DNA from: Streptococcus suis
Lineage (GTDB): Bacteria; Bacillota; Bacilli; Lactobacillales; Streptococcaceae
Direction: 5' to 3'
DNA: 64,000 nt
Assembly: GCF_016775005.1 (NCBI RefSeq)
Contig: NZ_JAEUXI010000005.1
Location: forward strand, 62,001-126,000
The translations under genes and the position numbers were made by a program. Shown piece by piece: positions 45,113 through 53,889 of this stretch. Under the pieces are notes generated by a model. It was not told where the DNA came from, made no database searches, and saw only the letters and a program-made list of their open reading frames with translations. Position 1 is the first letter of the stretch; each line of letters starts with the position of its first letter.

Positions 45113-45141
45113 GGGACTAGGGATTCATCCCAGTCCCTTTT
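45113..45141 (+). terminator. Terminator after yneF
   Basis: GGGACT-A-GGG / CCC-AGTCCC with T tail. murI begins 42 bases beyond it. Confidence 0.8.
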
Positions 45142-45182
45142 CAGTAGAGCCAGTTGGAAATTGGCAACTAAGGAAGAGATAT

Positions 45183-45977
45183 ATGGATAATCGACCTATT
45201 GGATTTTTAGATTCTGGTGTCGGTGGATTGACGGTAGCAAGAGAGCTTATGCGTCAGCTACCACATGAGGAAATCGTCTATATTGGAGATTCTGCTCGAG
45301 CGCCTTATGGGCCAAGACCGGCAGAGCAAATTAAAGAGTACACCTGGCAATTGGTCCGTTTTCTATTGACCAAGGATGTCAAAATGATTGTGTTTGCCTG
45401 CAATACCGCAACAGCGGTTGCTTGGGAGGAAGTCAAAGAAGCCTTGGACATTCCTGTCTTGGGAGTGATTTTGCCAGGTGCATCTGCAGCAATAAAGGCT
45501 AGTCAGACTGGAAAAATCGGTGTGTTAGGAACTGCCATGACCATTCAGTCAGACATTTACAGAACGAAAATCCAAGCCTTGTCTCCAGAGATGCAGGTAG
45601 AAAGTCTAGCCTGTCCAAAATTTGCTCCCCTGGTAGAATCCAATAACTACCAGTCCAGCCTGGCCAAGAAGGTCGTTTATGAGACCCTAAGACCCCTGGT
45701 TGGGAAGGTAGATACCTTGGTTTTGGGCTGTACCCATTACCCCCTCTTGCGTCCTATTATTCAAAACGCTATGGGGCAGGATGTCAAACTGATTGATTCG
45801 GGAGCAGAATGTGCGCGCGACATTTCAGTCCTACTGAATTATTTTGAGATCAACCGGAGCCGCAGTTTGGAAAAGACCCAGCACCGTTACTATACAACTG
45901 CCAGTCCGCTAGCCTTTCGCGAAATCGCAGAAAATTGGCTGGGAATGGCCATCGAAGTGGAGCATGTAAGCCTATGA
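45183..45977 (+). CDS. murI: Glutamate racemase
   Basis: Makes D-glutamate for peptidoglycan. N-terminal [21 protein letters not shown], first catalytic Cys in [14 protein letters not shown], second in [15 protein letters not shown]. 264 residues from ATG 45183; a longer frame crosses the terminator and is rejected. Its last codons (GAAGTGGAGCATGTAAGCC) are also the left end of a tandem duplication that recurs at 46377. It overlaps the next gene by four bases. Confidence 0.96.
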   Translation: MDNRPIGFLDSGVGGLTVARELMRQLPHEEIVYIGDSARAPYGPRPAEQIKEYTWQLVRFLLTKDVKMIVFACNTATAVAWEEVKEALDIPVLGVILPGASAAIKASQTGKIGVLGTAMTIQSDIYRTKIQALSPEMQVESLACPKFAPLVESNNYQSSLAKKVVYETLRPLVGKVDTLVLGCTHYPLLRPIIQNAMGQDVKLIDSGAECARDISVLLNYFEINRSRSLEKTQHRYYTTASPLAFREIAENWLGMAIEVEHVSL

Positions 45978-46336
45978 CAGAACGCATTTACGAATACAAG
46001 GATGAACAGGACTGGTTTATTGGAAAATGGGACGGGTTTAACTACCTGACTTGTTTTGGTGATGACCAGGCCTATGAGACTGTACAGGATGATTTTCACC
46101 GATTGGTTGCTGGCCTCCAAGTGGAGGGCTTGCAGGTACATGTAGTGAAACTGCAGTCCATGGCGACTTTTCTACGGTTTTTAGTAGAGACCATCAATCA
46201 AGAGCAAGATCGTTGTCTGCAGTTGGTCCAACACAAAGGTGGACAGTTGGTGATGGAACAAGACCGCCTCTTGTATGTGCATCTGGACAAGGCAGGAGTC
46301 TTGGCGGCTGATTTTTTTGAACAACCAGAGGTGTAA
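45974..46336 (+). CDS. Free-standing copy of the RdgB N-terminal domain
   Basis: A 120-residue protein matching the N-terminal extension of the next gene: [24 protein letters not shown] against [24 protein letters not shown], and [24 protein letters not shown] against [24 protein letters not shown]. Similarity starts upstream of the gene, inside the 3' end of murI. It therefore arose by tandem duplication of about 423 bases that spared the catalytic domain. Streptococcal RdgB proteins normally carry this extension; its role is unknown. The copy overlaps murI by four bases. Confidence 0.8.
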   Translation: MTERIYEYKDEQDWFIGKWDGFNYLTCFGDDQAYETVQDDFHRLVAGLQVEGLQVHVVKLQSMATFLRFLVETINQEQDRCLQLVQHKGGQLVMEQDRLLYVHLDKAGVLAADFFEQPEV

Positions 46337-46396
46337 AGATCGTTTTTTCAGTGTCGATTGACCTTCAAGTATAGTGGAAGTGGAGCATATAAGCCT

Positions 46397-47404
46397 ATGA
46401 CAGAAAAAATTTTTGAATACAAAGACGAGAACAATTGGTTTATCGGGAAAGCTAGCTTTTCCAATTGTATCTCTGGTTTTGGAGAGACTGGAAGAGAACA
46501 GGATCTCTTTCTATTTGGTTACCTCCTGGATCGCTTGATTGCCAGCAATTATTCGGATGAAAACCATAACAAGTGTGCAAATATTGAAGTCATTGCAATT
46601 CAATCCGACTTTGCCCTCATTCAATTCGCCTGTGATATTTTGAATGAACTAAACCAGCGCCAGTTTAAGGTTCTCCAACATCAGGGGGCTATTCTGGTGA
46701 CGGAAGGAAGCAAGCTCTTTCTTGCCCACCTACCAAGTGAAGGACTTGAAACAGCAAGCTTTTTTGGACAAGAAAAGGGATTTGCGGGCATTGGTGATAC
46801 CATTTTGATTGCGACAAAAAACGAAGGGAAGACAAAGGAATTTCGCCGATTTTTTGAGCGATTTGGTTATCAAGTAGAAAACCTCAATCACTATCCTGAC
46901 CTACCAGATGTGGCTGAAACAGGCATGACTTTTGAAGAAAATGCTCGTTTGAAAGCTGAGACAATTGCAGCATTGACTGGGAAAATGGTCTTAGCGGATG
47001 ATTCAGGGTTAAAAGTAGATGCCCTAGGTGGCTTACCAGGGGTATGGTCAGCTCGATTTGCTGGTGCAGATGCAACAGATGAGCAAAATAATGCCAAGCT
47101 CCTACATGAACTAGCTATGGTCTTTGACATCCAGGATCGCTCGGCTCAATTTCACTGTACACTTGTCATCGCTGCACCTGAACGGGAAAGTTTGGTCGTA
47201 GAAGCGGACTGGGCTGGCTATATTGGCATGGACATGCGCGGTGAAAATGGCTTTGGTTATGATCCACTATTCTTGGTGGGAGAGACAGGAAAAACATCTG
47301 CAGAACTAGCCCTCGATGAGAAAAACAGTATTTCCCATCGTGCAAAGGCTCTAGAAAAATTAATGGAGGCATTTCCAAAATGGCAGGAGCAAGCAAACGC
47401 ATAA
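46397..47404 (+). CDS. rdgB: XTP/dITP diphosphatase (RdgB/HAM1) with N-terminal extension
   Basis: House-cleaning pyrophosphatase removing dITP, XTP and dHAPTP-type nucleotides. The catalytic domain begins at about residue 135 ([22 protein letters not shown]) and continues with [49 protein letters not shown] and [11 protein letters not shown]. The first 130 residues form an extension typical of streptococci. ATG 46397 is aligned with the start of the duplicated upstream copy. 335 residues. Its end overlaps the phosphoesterase gene by 25 bases. Confidence 0.94.
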   Translation: MTEKIFEYKDENNWFIGKASFSNCISGFGETGREQDLFLFGYLLDRLIASNYSDENHNKCANIEVIAIQSDFALIQFACDILNELNQRQFKVLQHQGAILVTEGSKLFLAHLPSEGLETASFFGQEKGFAGIGDTILIATKNEGKTKEFRRFFERFGYQVENLNHYPDLPDVAETGMTFEENARLKAETIAALTGKMVLADDSGLKVDALGGLPGVWSARFAGADATDEQNNAKLLHELAMVFDIQDRSAQFHCTLVIAAPERESLVVEADWAGYIGMDMRGENGFGYDPLFLVGETGKTSAELALDEKNSISHRAKALEKLMEAFPKWQEQANA

Positions 47405-47907
47405 TTGTCATGAGTGATTCGCACGGAGACCGTGCCATCGTTGAAGAAATCAAACAGCACTACCTAGGAAAGGTTGATGCCTTCTTTCATAATGGGGATT
47501 CCGAACTCGACAGTCAGGATGAACTGTGGGATGGAGTTCATGTAGTCAATGGCAACTGTGATTACAGAGGTAACTTTCCAGATAATCTTGTGACCGATTT
47601 AGATGGTGTTCGCATTGCGCAGACCCACGGTCATCTGTATGGGATTAATTACGGATGGCAACGCTTGGATTACTGGGCACAGGAAGTGGAGGCAGATATT
47701 TGTCTCTATGGTCATCTCCATGTGCCAGATGCTGAGGTACGTGGCAAGCCCCTTTTTATCAATCCAGGCTCAGTCCGTCAACCACGTGGTTTGGTTCAAG
47801 AGTGCCTTTATGCTATGGTGACCATCTCAGAAGACTCCTATCGTGTCGAATTTTTCACCAGACAGCATCAAGCTTATCCACTATTAACAAAGGAATTTAG
47901 CCGATGA
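47380..47907 (+). CDS. YfcE-type metallophosphoesterase
   Basis: A 175-residue calcineurin-like phosphodiesterase. Metal ligands: [30 protein letters not shown] and YGHLHVPDA, then [10 protein letters not shown]. Such enzymes are broad phosphodiesterases in vitro. ATG 47380 follows GGAGG inside rdgB; an alternative ATG at 47410 would remove the first strand. Overlaps both neighbours, part of the murI-to-yidD run. Confidence 0.9.
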   Translation: MAGASKRIIVMSDSHGDRAIVEEIKQHYLGKVDAFFHNGDSELDSQDELWDGVHVVNGNCDYRGNFPDNLVTDLDGVRIAQTHGHLYGINYGWQRLDYWAQEVEADICLYGHLHVPDAEVRGKPLFINPGSVRQPRGLVQECLYAMVTISEDSYRVEFFTRQHQAYPLLTKEFSR

Positions 47908-48356
47908 TTGCAGCAGAATTTGAAGAATTTTTATTGGCACAAGAAGAGACCTTTCTAACTCCAGCAGATAAGCTAGCGGTTATTATTGATAGTCATAATA
48001 TGGACCATGCCAAGCTCTTGCTCAGTCATATGACCTACTCTCGTGTTCCTGTTGTGACGGAAGACAATCTCTTTTTTGGGACCATTGGCCTCAGGGAAAT
48101 TATTCAGTATCAAGCTCAGCATGAATTGACTGATGATCAATTGAACCAGGATGTAGCACTTATTGCCAAGCGGGATGTGGCAAGGATTGGTCCAGATTAT
48201 CATCTGGAAGAAGTGATGCGAAAATTAATCGACGAACCCTTCCTTCCAGTTGTGGGAGACCAGGGTGAATTTTTAGGGATTATCACACGAAAATCAATTT
48301 TGAAGGCTGTCAATGCACTTTTGCACCACAACGGATTTGGAGAACAGAAAGTATGA
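47904..48356 (+). CDS. cbpB: CBS-domain protein CbpB (probable c-di-AMP sensor)
   Basis: A 150-residue protein of two CBS repeats: LSHMTYSRVPVVTEDNLFFGTIGLREII and IDEPFLPVVGDQGEFLGIITRKSIL. It matches the YkuL/CbpB group, which binds cyclic di-AMP and, in the ligand-free state, can stimulate the (p)ppGpp synthetase Rel. Ligand and role are from family knowledge. Overlaps both neighbours by four bases. Confidence 0.88.
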   Translation: MIAAEFEEFLLAQEETFLTPADKLAVIIDSHNMDHAKLLLSHMTYSRVPVVTEDNLFFGTIGLREIIQYQAQHELTDDQLNQDVALIAKRDVARIGPDYHLEEVMRKLIDEPFLPVVGDQGEFLGIITRKSILKAVNALLHHNGFGEQKV

Positions 48357-49084
48357 CACCTGCCATGATTGTAGCTTTTTTACAAGAGAAACAGTTGTCT
48401 GTACAGTCGCAACAAGCTTACAAGGGTGATCTCCGGCAGTTTTTGGAGATTTGTCCTCGCTTGGACCAGTCAGGATTGCTTCAGTACCAAGCCTTTTTAC
48501 AAGGTCTCAAACCGACTGCCCAGAGACGCAAGGTATCTGCTGTCAACCAATTTATCTATTTTCTCTATACAAGAGGGCAGGTGGAACGCTTTTATAAGTT
48601 AGAAGCGGTCTCTAGTACGGTTCTGACCAAAAAGCGACAGGCCCCAGTCCACCTGGATGCCTTGTGGTTGGAAACAGAACTGCTAGACGGTCAACTGATG
48701 GCTCTATTAATGAGCCAGTTGGGATTGACACCGAGTGAGTTGATGGGGCTTAAGTTGGAACAGCTAGACCTCGAATTTCACATCCTGAATTTGGATAGGG
48801 GCGGGCAACGGAGAATCCTAAGCATCCCCAAAACTCTGCTACCTTATTTAGAGAGTCGAAGGGATCAGGTCTTTCTTTTTGATAAACAAGGGCAACCTTA
48901 CTCTCGCCAATGGTTTTTCAATCGTCTGTCAGCGTATGTTGGTACACTTGGTCATAGGGAATGGACAGCTCAGTTTTTGAGGGAGCAATTTATTCTGAGC
49001 CGCCTGGCAGCAGGTCAGTCCTTGGAGCAAGTTGCAAAGGACTTAGGCTTGAAAACATCAATTAGTTTGGAAAAATACAAGTAA
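48353..49084 (+). CDS. xerD-like: XerD-like tyrosine recombinase homolog with degenerate active site
   Basis: A 243-residue protein with the SAM-like N-terminal domain and a tyrosine-recombinase fold, but few catalytic residues. In the box normally GLRxSEL the Arg is Thr126 (LGLT126PSEL). The HxLRH box reads Q207-F-L-R210-E211, and the LGH box reads LGL. Only Arg210 and the candidate nucleophile Tyr242 remain. Streptococci resolve dimers with XerS, so this protein is probably structural or regulatory. It sits within the scpAB operon and overlaps scpA by one base. Confidence 0.88.
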   Translation: MTPAMIVAFLQEKQLSVQSQQAYKGDLRQFLEICPRLDQSGLLQYQAFLQGLKPTAQRRKVSAVNQFIYFLYTRGQVERFYKLEAVSSTVLTKKRQAPVHLDALWLETELLDGQLMALLMSQLGLTPSELMGLKLEQLDLEFHILNLDRGGQRRILSIPKTLLPYLESRRDQVFLFDKQGQPYSRQWFFNRLSAYVGTLGHREWTAQFLREQFILSRLAAGQSLEQVAKDLGLKTSISLEKYK

Positions 49085-49803
49085 TGGATATAAAGTTAAA
49101 GGATTTTCAGGGACCGCTGGACTTGTTGCTGCATCTGGTTTCCAAGTATCAAATGGATATTTACGAGGTGCCGATTACAGAGGTTATTGAGCAGTATCTG
49201 GCCTATATAGCCACCTTGCAGGCCATGCGCTTGGAAGTGGCGGGTGAATACATGGTCATGGCCAGCCAGCTCATGTTGATCAAAAGCCGCCGGCTCTTGC
49301 CCAAGGTAGTGGAGCAGGAAGTGGCGGAAGAGGATCCAGAGCAGGTCCTATTGGATCAGTTGGAGGAATACCGCAAGTTCAAGTTACTCAGTGAAAAACT
49401 GGGTGAACAGCACGAGGAACGAGCACAATTCTTCTCAAAACCCAAGTTGGAATTGGTCTATGAAGATGTGACCTTGGTACAGGATAAGACGACCATTGAT
49501 ATTTTCCTAGCCTTTTCCAAGGTCATGGCTGAAAAGCAAGCTAGCCTACGCCAGTCCCATACCACCATTGCCCGCGATGAGTACAAGATTGAAGACATGA
49601 TGGACTATGTACGGTCGCAGTTATCAAAGACCAAGCGCTTGGAGTTGGGGCAGATTTTCAAAGAAAGCAAGGATATGAACGAGGTCATCACCATTTTTCT
49701 TGCGACCTTGGAGTTGGTCAAGGTCCATGAGGTCGAGGTGGAGCAGGAGAAAACCTTTGGTAGTATTTATCTAGTGAGGAGGGATCATGAGTCGAATAGC
49801 TGA
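49084..49803 (+). CDS. scpA: Segregation and condensation protein A
   Basis: Kleisin subunit of the SMC-ScpAB condensin. N-terminal [26 protein letters not shown] binds the SMC neck; the following helix [15 protein letters not shown] is typical, and the C-terminal winged helix ([26 protein letters not shown]) binds the SMC head. 239 residues. Overlaps scpB by 17 bases. Confidence 0.96.
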   Translation: MDIKLKDFQGPLDLLLHLVSKYQMDIYEVPITEVIEQYLAYIATLQAMRLEVAGEYMVMASQLMLIKSRRLLPKVVEQEVAEEDPEQVLLDQLEEYRKFKLLSEKLGEQHEERAQFFSKPKLELVYEDVTLVQDKTTIDIFLAFSKVMAEKQASLRQSHTTIARDEYKIEDMMDYVRSQLSKTKRLELGQIFKESKDMNEVITIFLATLELVKVHEVEVEQEKTFGSIYLVRRDHESNS

Positions 49804-50356
49804 GATTGAAGTTCTGCTTTTTGTAGCAGGTGAAGACGGTTTGACTGTGCGCAATTTAGCTGAAATGCTAGATTTGACGCCTTCTGCTGTCTTGCAACAG
49901 TTGGAAAAATTAGCCGAAAAATACCAGTCTGATAGTCAGTCAGGCTTGGCGCTCTTGGAATCTTCCAACCGCTACAAGTTGGTGACCAAAAAAGAATACG
50001 CAGATCTCTTGCGGATTTATGCCAAGACGCCGATCAACCAGACCATGTCACGAGCCCTCTTGGAAACCCTGTCTATTGTGGCCTACAAGCAGCCCATTAC
50101 CCGTGTAGAAGTCGATGACATCCGTGGGGTGAATTCTAGCGGTGCTATTAGTAAACTCCAAGCCTTTGACTTGATTCGGGAGAATGGGAAAAAAGAGGTG
50201 ATTGGCCGTCCAAATCTCTATGTGACGACCGAGTATTTCTTGGACTACATGGGAATTAACAGTCTGGAAGAATTGCCAGATGTCTCCAACTTGGACTTGG
50301 TAGAAGAAGAGGTCGAGCTCTTCACAGAAAGAAATGAGATAGAAGATGAGAATTAA
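49787..50356 (+). CDS. scpB: Segregation and condensation protein B
   Basis: Winged-helix partner that binds the middle of ScpA as a dimer. [23 protein letters not shown] and the conserved [30 protein letters not shown] are diagnostic, followed by [18 protein letters not shown] and an acidic tail. 189 residues. The end overlaps rluB by 11 bases. Confidence 0.96.
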   Translation: MSRIAEIEVLLFVAGEDGLTVRNLAEMLDLTPSAVLQQLEKLAEKYQSDSQSGLALLESSNRYKLVTKKEYADLLRIYAKTPINQTMSRALLETLSIVAYKQPITRVEVDDIRGVNSSGAISKLQAFDLIRENGKKEVIGRPNLYVTTEYFLDYMGINSLEELPDVSNLDLVEEEVELFTERNEIEDEN

Positions 50357-51089
50357 TAAGTACATTGCCCACGCTGGTGTAGCCAGTCGTCGTAAGGCAG
50401 AAGAATTGATCAAGCAGGGCTTGGTAACAGTCAATGGCCAGGTTGTTCGAGAATTGGGAACGACCATCAAGTCAGGCGATAAGGTGGAAGTAGAAGGCCA
50501 GCCGATTTATAACGAGGAAAAGGTTTACTACTTACTCCATAAGCCACGAGGTGTGATTTCCAGCGTGTCAGATGATAAGGGAAGAAAAACGGTTATCGAC
50601 CTTTTACCTCAAGTCAAGGAACGGATTTATCCAGTGGGTCGACTAGACTGGGATACATCGGGTGTCTTGATTTTGACCAATGACGGTGACTTTACGGATG
50701 AGATGATTCACCCGCGTAATGAGATTGACAAGGTTTATGTGGCACGGGTCAAGGGGATTGCCAACAAGGATGTCCTACGACCTTTAACACGAGGTGTGGT
50801 CATCGACGGCAAAAAGACCAAGCCTGCGGTCTATGAGATTCTGAAAGTGGATCCAGTTAAAAATCGCTCGGTGGTGGAGTTGACTATCCACGAAGGTCGC
50901 AATCATCAGGTCAAGAAGATGTTTGAAGCGGTTGGGTTGCAGGTAGATAAACTGTCACGGACTCGTTTTGGAAATCTGGACCTGACTGGTTTGCATCCTG
51001 GCGAAGCCCGTAGGCTCAACAAAAAAGACATCAGCAAGTTGCATACCTTGGCAGTTACCAAAGCTCAAACGTCTAAGAAAAGACGATGA
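50346..51089 (+). CDS. rluB: 23S rRNA pseudouridine synthase (RluB-type)
   Basis: Isomerises uridine to pseudouridine in 23S rRNA. N-terminal S4 RNA-binding domain ([31 protein letters not shown]), catalytic [18 protein letters not shown] with the active Asp, and [21 protein letters not shown]. 247 residues with a basic tail. Overlaps scpB and yidD. Confidence 0.95.
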   Translation: MRINKYIAHAGVASRRKAEELIKQGLVTVNGQVVRELGTTIKSGDKVEVEGQPIYNEEKVYYLLHKPRGVISSVSDDKGRKTVIDLLPQVKERIYPVGRLDWDTSGVLILTNDGDFTDEMIHPRNEIDKVYVARVKGIANKDVLRPLTRGVVIDGKKTKPAVYEILKVDPVKNRSVVELTIHEGRNHQVKKMFEAVGLQVDKLSRTRFGNLDLTGLHPGEARRLNKKDISKLHTLAVTKAQTSKKRR

Positions 51090-51331
51090 AATGGCTGTTG
51101 ATTGGGCTGGTCCGTCTTTACCAGAAGCTGATTTCGCCTCTTTTTCCACCGACTTGTCGCTACAATCCGACCTGCTCCAACTACATGATTGAAGCAATTA
51201 ATAAACATGGTCTTAAGGGAGTTCTTATGGGCTTGGCCCGTATAGGACGCTGTCACCCCTTTGTGGATGGTGGGGAAGATCCTGTACCAGACTCCTTTAG
51301 TCTCAAGCGAAATTCAAAACGGCAGTCCTAG
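51086..51331 (+). CDS. yidD: Membrane protein insertion efficiency factor YidD
   Basis: An 81-residue membrane-associated protein that aids YidC-dependent insertion. Conserved core [31 protein letters not shown] with two Cys and [17 protein letters not shown]. It ends the murI-to-yidD run. yidC itself is 10 kb away on the other strand. Confidence 0.94.
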   Translation: MKWLLIGLVRLYQKLISPLFPPTCRYNPTCSNYMIEAINKHGLKGVLMGLARIGRCHPFVDGGEDPVPDSFSLKRNSKRQS

Positions 51332-51405
51332 GACGGCTGTTTTTTGATTTGTTGGCGAAGAGATAGTATCAGATTCAAAAAATTTCGAAAAATGAGCCCT
51401 TTGAC

Positions 51406-51433
51406 TTGATTTGTCATGGTCTTGTGATATAAT
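51406..51433 (+). promoter_or_regulatory. Promoter of trmL leader
   Basis: TTGATT, 16-base spacer, TATAAT. The predicted start is at or next to base 51440, the A of a 12-codon reading frame. Confidence 0.6.
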
Positions 51434-51439
51434 GGTTAC

Positions 51440-51478
51440 ATGATTTCATTGATTTACCTCAAACCTGTTGTGAGTTAA
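51440..51478 (+). CDS. Putative leaderless leader peptide upstream of trmL
   Basis: Twelve codons (MISLIYLKPVVS) beginning at the predicted transcription start, with no ribosome site. It ends directly before hairpin 51479-51498 and the terminator at 51498-51544. The arrangement looks like translation-coupled attenuation, but the frame is short enough to be chance. Confidence 0.3.
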   Translation: MISLIYLKPVVS

Positions 51479-51497
51479 GTGAATGAATCACCATTCA

Positions 51498-51544
51498 CCA
51501 TACTGTTTGCTGAGCATGACTCCGGGCAGTGTGGCATTTTTTTT
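51498..51544 (+). terminator. Attenuator-like terminator upstream of trmL
   Basis: CCATACTG pairs with CAGTGTGG, then CA and T8. An upstream hairpin GTGAATG / CATTCAC (51479-51498) abuts it by one shared base. It lies 22 bases before the trmL ATG and downstream of the promoter, so it may decide read-through into trmL. Alternatively it ends stray transcription from the yidD side. Confidence 0.6.
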
Positions 51545-51566
51545 GCCAACAGAATGAGGAGAAGCT

Positions 51567-52109
51567 ATGAACATCGAAGACTTGGCTCACACAGAAGGAG
51601 CAGCCCGCAACCATGTGGTTCTTTTCCAACCCCAAATTCCCCAAAATACAGGCAACATTGCTCGAACCTGTGTCGCAACCAACAGCCCCCTCCATATCAT
51701 TAAGCCCATGGGATTTCCCATTGACGACCGCAAGATGAAGCGGGCGGGCTTGGACTACTGGGACAAGCTGGATGTGCGTTTTTACGATAGTTTGGATGAG
51801 TTTATGGAAAAAGCAGAGCAGGGACAGGTGCATTTGGTGACAAAGTTTGCGGACCAAACCTACTCGGATAAGTCCTATTCCTCAGATCAGACTCATTATT
51901 TTGTCTTTGGTCGAGAAGATACTGGACTGCCAGAAGAATTCATGCGTCGCCATGCTGAAAAAGCCATTCGCATCCCTATGAATGATGAGCATGTCCGTAG
52001 CCTCAATGTCTCCAATACTGTCTGCATGGTTGTTTATGAAGCTTTGAGGCAACAAGATTTCGCTGGTTTGGAGTTGGTCCACACCTACGAAACCGACAAA
52101 CTAAAGTAG
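51567..52109 (+). CDS. trmL: tRNA (cytidine/uridine-34 2'-O)-methyltransferase TrmL
   Basis: SPOUT enzyme methylating the wobble ribose of tRNA-Leu. N-terminal [23 protein letters not shown], then [43 protein letters not shown] and [27 protein letters not shown] with the trefoil-knot SAM site. 180 residues. GAGGAG precedes the ATG. Behind an attenuator-like leader. Confidence 0.95.
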   Translation: MNIEDLAHTEGAARNHVVLFQPQIPQNTGNIARTCVATNSPLHIIKPMGFPIDDRKMKRAGLDYWDKLDVRFYDSLDEFMEKAEQGQVHLVTKFADQTYSDKSYSSDQTHYFVFGREDTGLPEEFMRRHAEKAIRIPMNDEHVRSLNVSNTVCMVVYEALRQQDFAGLELVHTYETDKLK

Positions 52110-52120
52110 AGCGATTCAAA

Positions 52121-52144
52121 GCCTTGCGATTGCAAGGTTTTTTT
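52121..52144 (+). terminator. Terminator after trmL
   Basis: Stem CCTTGC / GCAAGG, loop GATT, T7 tail. Confidence 0.88.
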
Positions 52145-52196
52145 GTTATGATTAAAGAGTCTTCAGGGCAGGGTGAGATTCCCGACCGGCAGTGAA

Positions 52197-52319
52197 TTTT
52201 TTGGATTGTTGCCTTTCTGTTGCTCTCATTCGTAGTTGACCAGGCTTGCCTAACTCCAGTTATGCCTTCGCCTTGTCGCCTAGACCGAGATCAAAATCTA
52301 AGACAACACTCCCAAAAAA
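52197..52319. repeat. Hairpin element inside the FMN riboswitch, inner part
   Basis: A 123-base segment bounded by near-complementary ends (TTTTTTGGATTGTTG at 52197-52211 and CAACACTCCCAAAAAA at 52304-52319). It also holds the left arm (52231-52283) of a longer inverted pair whose right arm is 52341-52391. It interrupts the P3 arm and codes for nothing. Confidence 0.65.
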
Positions 52320-52391
52320 GCCTTATTCTTTTCTTTTGGAGCTAGGCAAGGAGGCAAAGACTATACTGAGGTATGTCGAGCCGACTGAACG
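52231..52391. repeat. Long imperfect inverted repeat in riboswitch P3
   Basis: The complement of 52231-52283 begins CTAGGCGACAAGGCGAAGGC and aligns with 52342 onward, CTAGGCAAGGAGGCAAAGAC, through about 50 bases (next CATAACTGGAGTTAGGCAAG against TATACTGAGGTATGTCGAG). The arms are diverged, so the insertion is old or assembled from two copies in opposite orientation. Confidence 0.6.
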
Positions 52392-52538
52392 AAGCTATAG
52401 AAGTAAATGAAGACGGCGACAGTCTGCGAGCGAAAGCTGATGTGGTGCAATTCCACAACCGACAGTAAAGTCTGGATGGGAGAAGACGAGAGGGATGTCC
52501 CTCAAGCTTCTCTAATTTGTTACAAATTGGAGGAACCT

Positions 52539-53096
52539 ATGACAAACACACGCAAAATGGCGACCATCGCCATTCTTTCAGCAGTTTCATTTCTGCTCAT
52601 GTACCTTAAGTTTCCGCTGATTCCAACAGCTAGCTTCTTGGAAATTGATTTTTCAATTGTTCCGATTTTGCTTGGCTTAGTGGTCTTGGATTTGAAATCA
52701 GCATTCGGGATTCTATTGATTCGTTCGGTCCTTAAAATCATTTTTAACAATGCAGGACCTAGTACCTTGATCGGAATGCCAATGAATATCATCGCAGTGG
52801 GGATTTTTGTGCTGGCTATGGCCATGATCTGGAAAAAGAATCCGTCAGTTAAGCACTACCTTTTGGCATCAGTTCTTGGTACAGTTGGCTTGACTCTTGG
52901 GATGTTGGTGATGAATTATTTCTATGCCATTCCAGTCTATGCAGCCTTTGCAAATTTTGATATCGAGGCTATTTTGGGGACTTCAACCTATTTGATGACC
53001 ATGGTAGCTCCCTTTAACCTCTTGCAGGGAATCCTATTTTCTCTTGTATTTTATATCATTTTCCGGGCCGTAGAGCCTATTTTAAAGAAAGTTTAA
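52539..53096 (+). CDS. ribU: Riboflavin ECF transporter S component RibU
   Basis: Membrane substrate-binding subunit for riboflavin that associates with the shared EcfA-EcfA'-EcfT module. Six hydrophobic segments; the conserved start TRKMATIAILSAVSFLLMYLKFPLIP and EIDFSIVPILLGLVVLDLKSAFGILLIRS are typical. 185 residues from ATG 52539 with GGAGG ahead. It lies directly downstream of an FMN riboswitch, so flavin excess should lower its expression. A longer frame from 52407 runs through the riboswitch. Confidence 0.95.
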   Translation: MTNTRKMATIAILSAVSFLLMYLKFPLIPTASFLEIDFSIVPILLGLVVLDLKSAFGILLIRSVLKIIFNNAGPSTLIGMPMNIIAVGIFVLAMAMIWKKNPSVKHYLLASVLGTVGLTLGMLVMNYFYAIPVYAAFANFDIEAILGTSTYLMTMVAPFNLLQGILFSLVFYIIFRAVEPILKKV

Positions 53097-53119
53097 AGAT
53101 TCTCTGTTATTCTAACTTC

Positions 53120-53770
53120 ATGAAAAATAAACGAACCTATCTAACAAACGCTTCATTTACAGCCCTTGCCTTTGTTATCCTTGGCTATATGGCTAAATTT
53201 TACCCAGCCAGTTTGACCGCTTTTGATTCAGCGATTCAAACTGCTGTCCGTGGCACCTTGCCGTCTGCAGCGACAAGCTTTTGGACCTCAATTACGGTTC
53301 TGGGAAATACGGTTGTCATCCTGGCGATCTGCTTGGCCCTGGCATTTTTCTTCTACAAAAAGCAGTGGAAAGCAGAAGCATATTTTATTCTTGCTAGTTT
53401 TGCGGCCATGGGGGTAGCGTCAACAGCCCTGAAATACGTCTACCAACGTCCGCGTCCTAGTATCGAATGGTTGATCGATACCATTGGCTATTCTTTCCCA
53501 AGCTGGCATACCGCTTCGACCATGATGGTTGCTGGTGCGGTGGTGATTATTATCAATCAACGCATGAAATCTAGCGTATCCAAACGCTTGCTTCAAGCTA
53601 GCTTGTTGATTTTAGCTGTCTTGGTTGCTGTATCGCGCATTTACATTAGCGTGCATTATCCGACGGATATAATCGGTGGTTGGCTCTTGGCAGCGACCTT
53701 GCTTCTAGCAATGTTTCCATACTATGATCAAAAACGCTTTGAATGGCGTTTCCAAAGCAAACAAAAATAA
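53120..53770 (+). CDS. PAP2 family lipid phosphatase
   Basis: A 216-residue membrane phosphatase with six hydrophobic segments. The tripartite active site is KYVYQRPRP, PSWHTAS and SRIYISVHYPTDIIGG (Lys, Arg, His, His, Asp). Such enzymes act on undecaprenyl pyrophosphate or phosphatidate-type lipids; which one is not clear. It begins 23 bases after ribU in the same direction and probably shares its transcript. Confidence 0.88.
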   Translation: MKNKRTYLTNASFTALAFVILGYMAKFYPASLTAFDSAIQTAVRGTLPSAATSFWTSITVLGNTVVILAICLALAFFFYKKQWKAEAYFILASFAAMGVASTALKYVYQRPRPSIEWLIDTIGYSFPSWHTASTMMVAGAVVIIINQRMKSSVSKRLLQASLLILAVLVAVSRIYISVHYPTDIIGGWLLAATLLLAMFPYYDQKRFEWRFQSKQK

Positions 53771-53820
53771 GATTGCATATGCTCCCTTGGCAATAAAAAT
53801 AGAGAGTTGATGTAAATAAA

Positions 53821-53864
53821 AAACGCATAAAATCCCTCTTAGCGGTTGATTTTATGCGTTTTTT
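53821..53864. terminator. Bidirectional terminator, AAACGCATAAAATC stem
   Basis: Same 14-base stem sequence as the terminator at 5591-5638, with T6 on the plus strand and a T-rich minus-strand exit. Lies between convergent genes. Confidence 0.88.
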
Positions 53865-53889
53865 ATTTATTTATGGAGTTTAGTCGGTA

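Larger units (their letters stand above)
52159..52487 (+). promoter_or_regulatory. FMN riboswitch (RFN element) with large P3 insertion
   Basis: The 5' part contains CAGGGTGAGATTCCCGACCGG (P2) and the 3' part contains GTGGTGCAATTCCACAACCGAC (P5) and AGTCTGGATGGGAGAAGAC. Closing helix P1 pairs GTCTTC 52159-52164 with GAAGAC 52482-52487. Core RFN blocks are intact. Between GGCAGTGA (ending 52194) and AGTCTGCGAGC (from 52421) lie about 226 extra bases, where most RFN elements have a short P3 loop. Downstream, GAGGGA/TCCCTC (about 52489-52502) and the GGAGG of ribU could form alternative pairings. No U-run is seen, so control is probably at translation. Confidence 0.88.

Noticed and set aside
48353..49084. 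Integrase of a mobile element
   Set aside because: Although a tyrosine-recombinase homolog, it is embedded by gene overlaps in a housekeeping operon, lacks catalytic residues, and no attachment repeats or element genes surround it.
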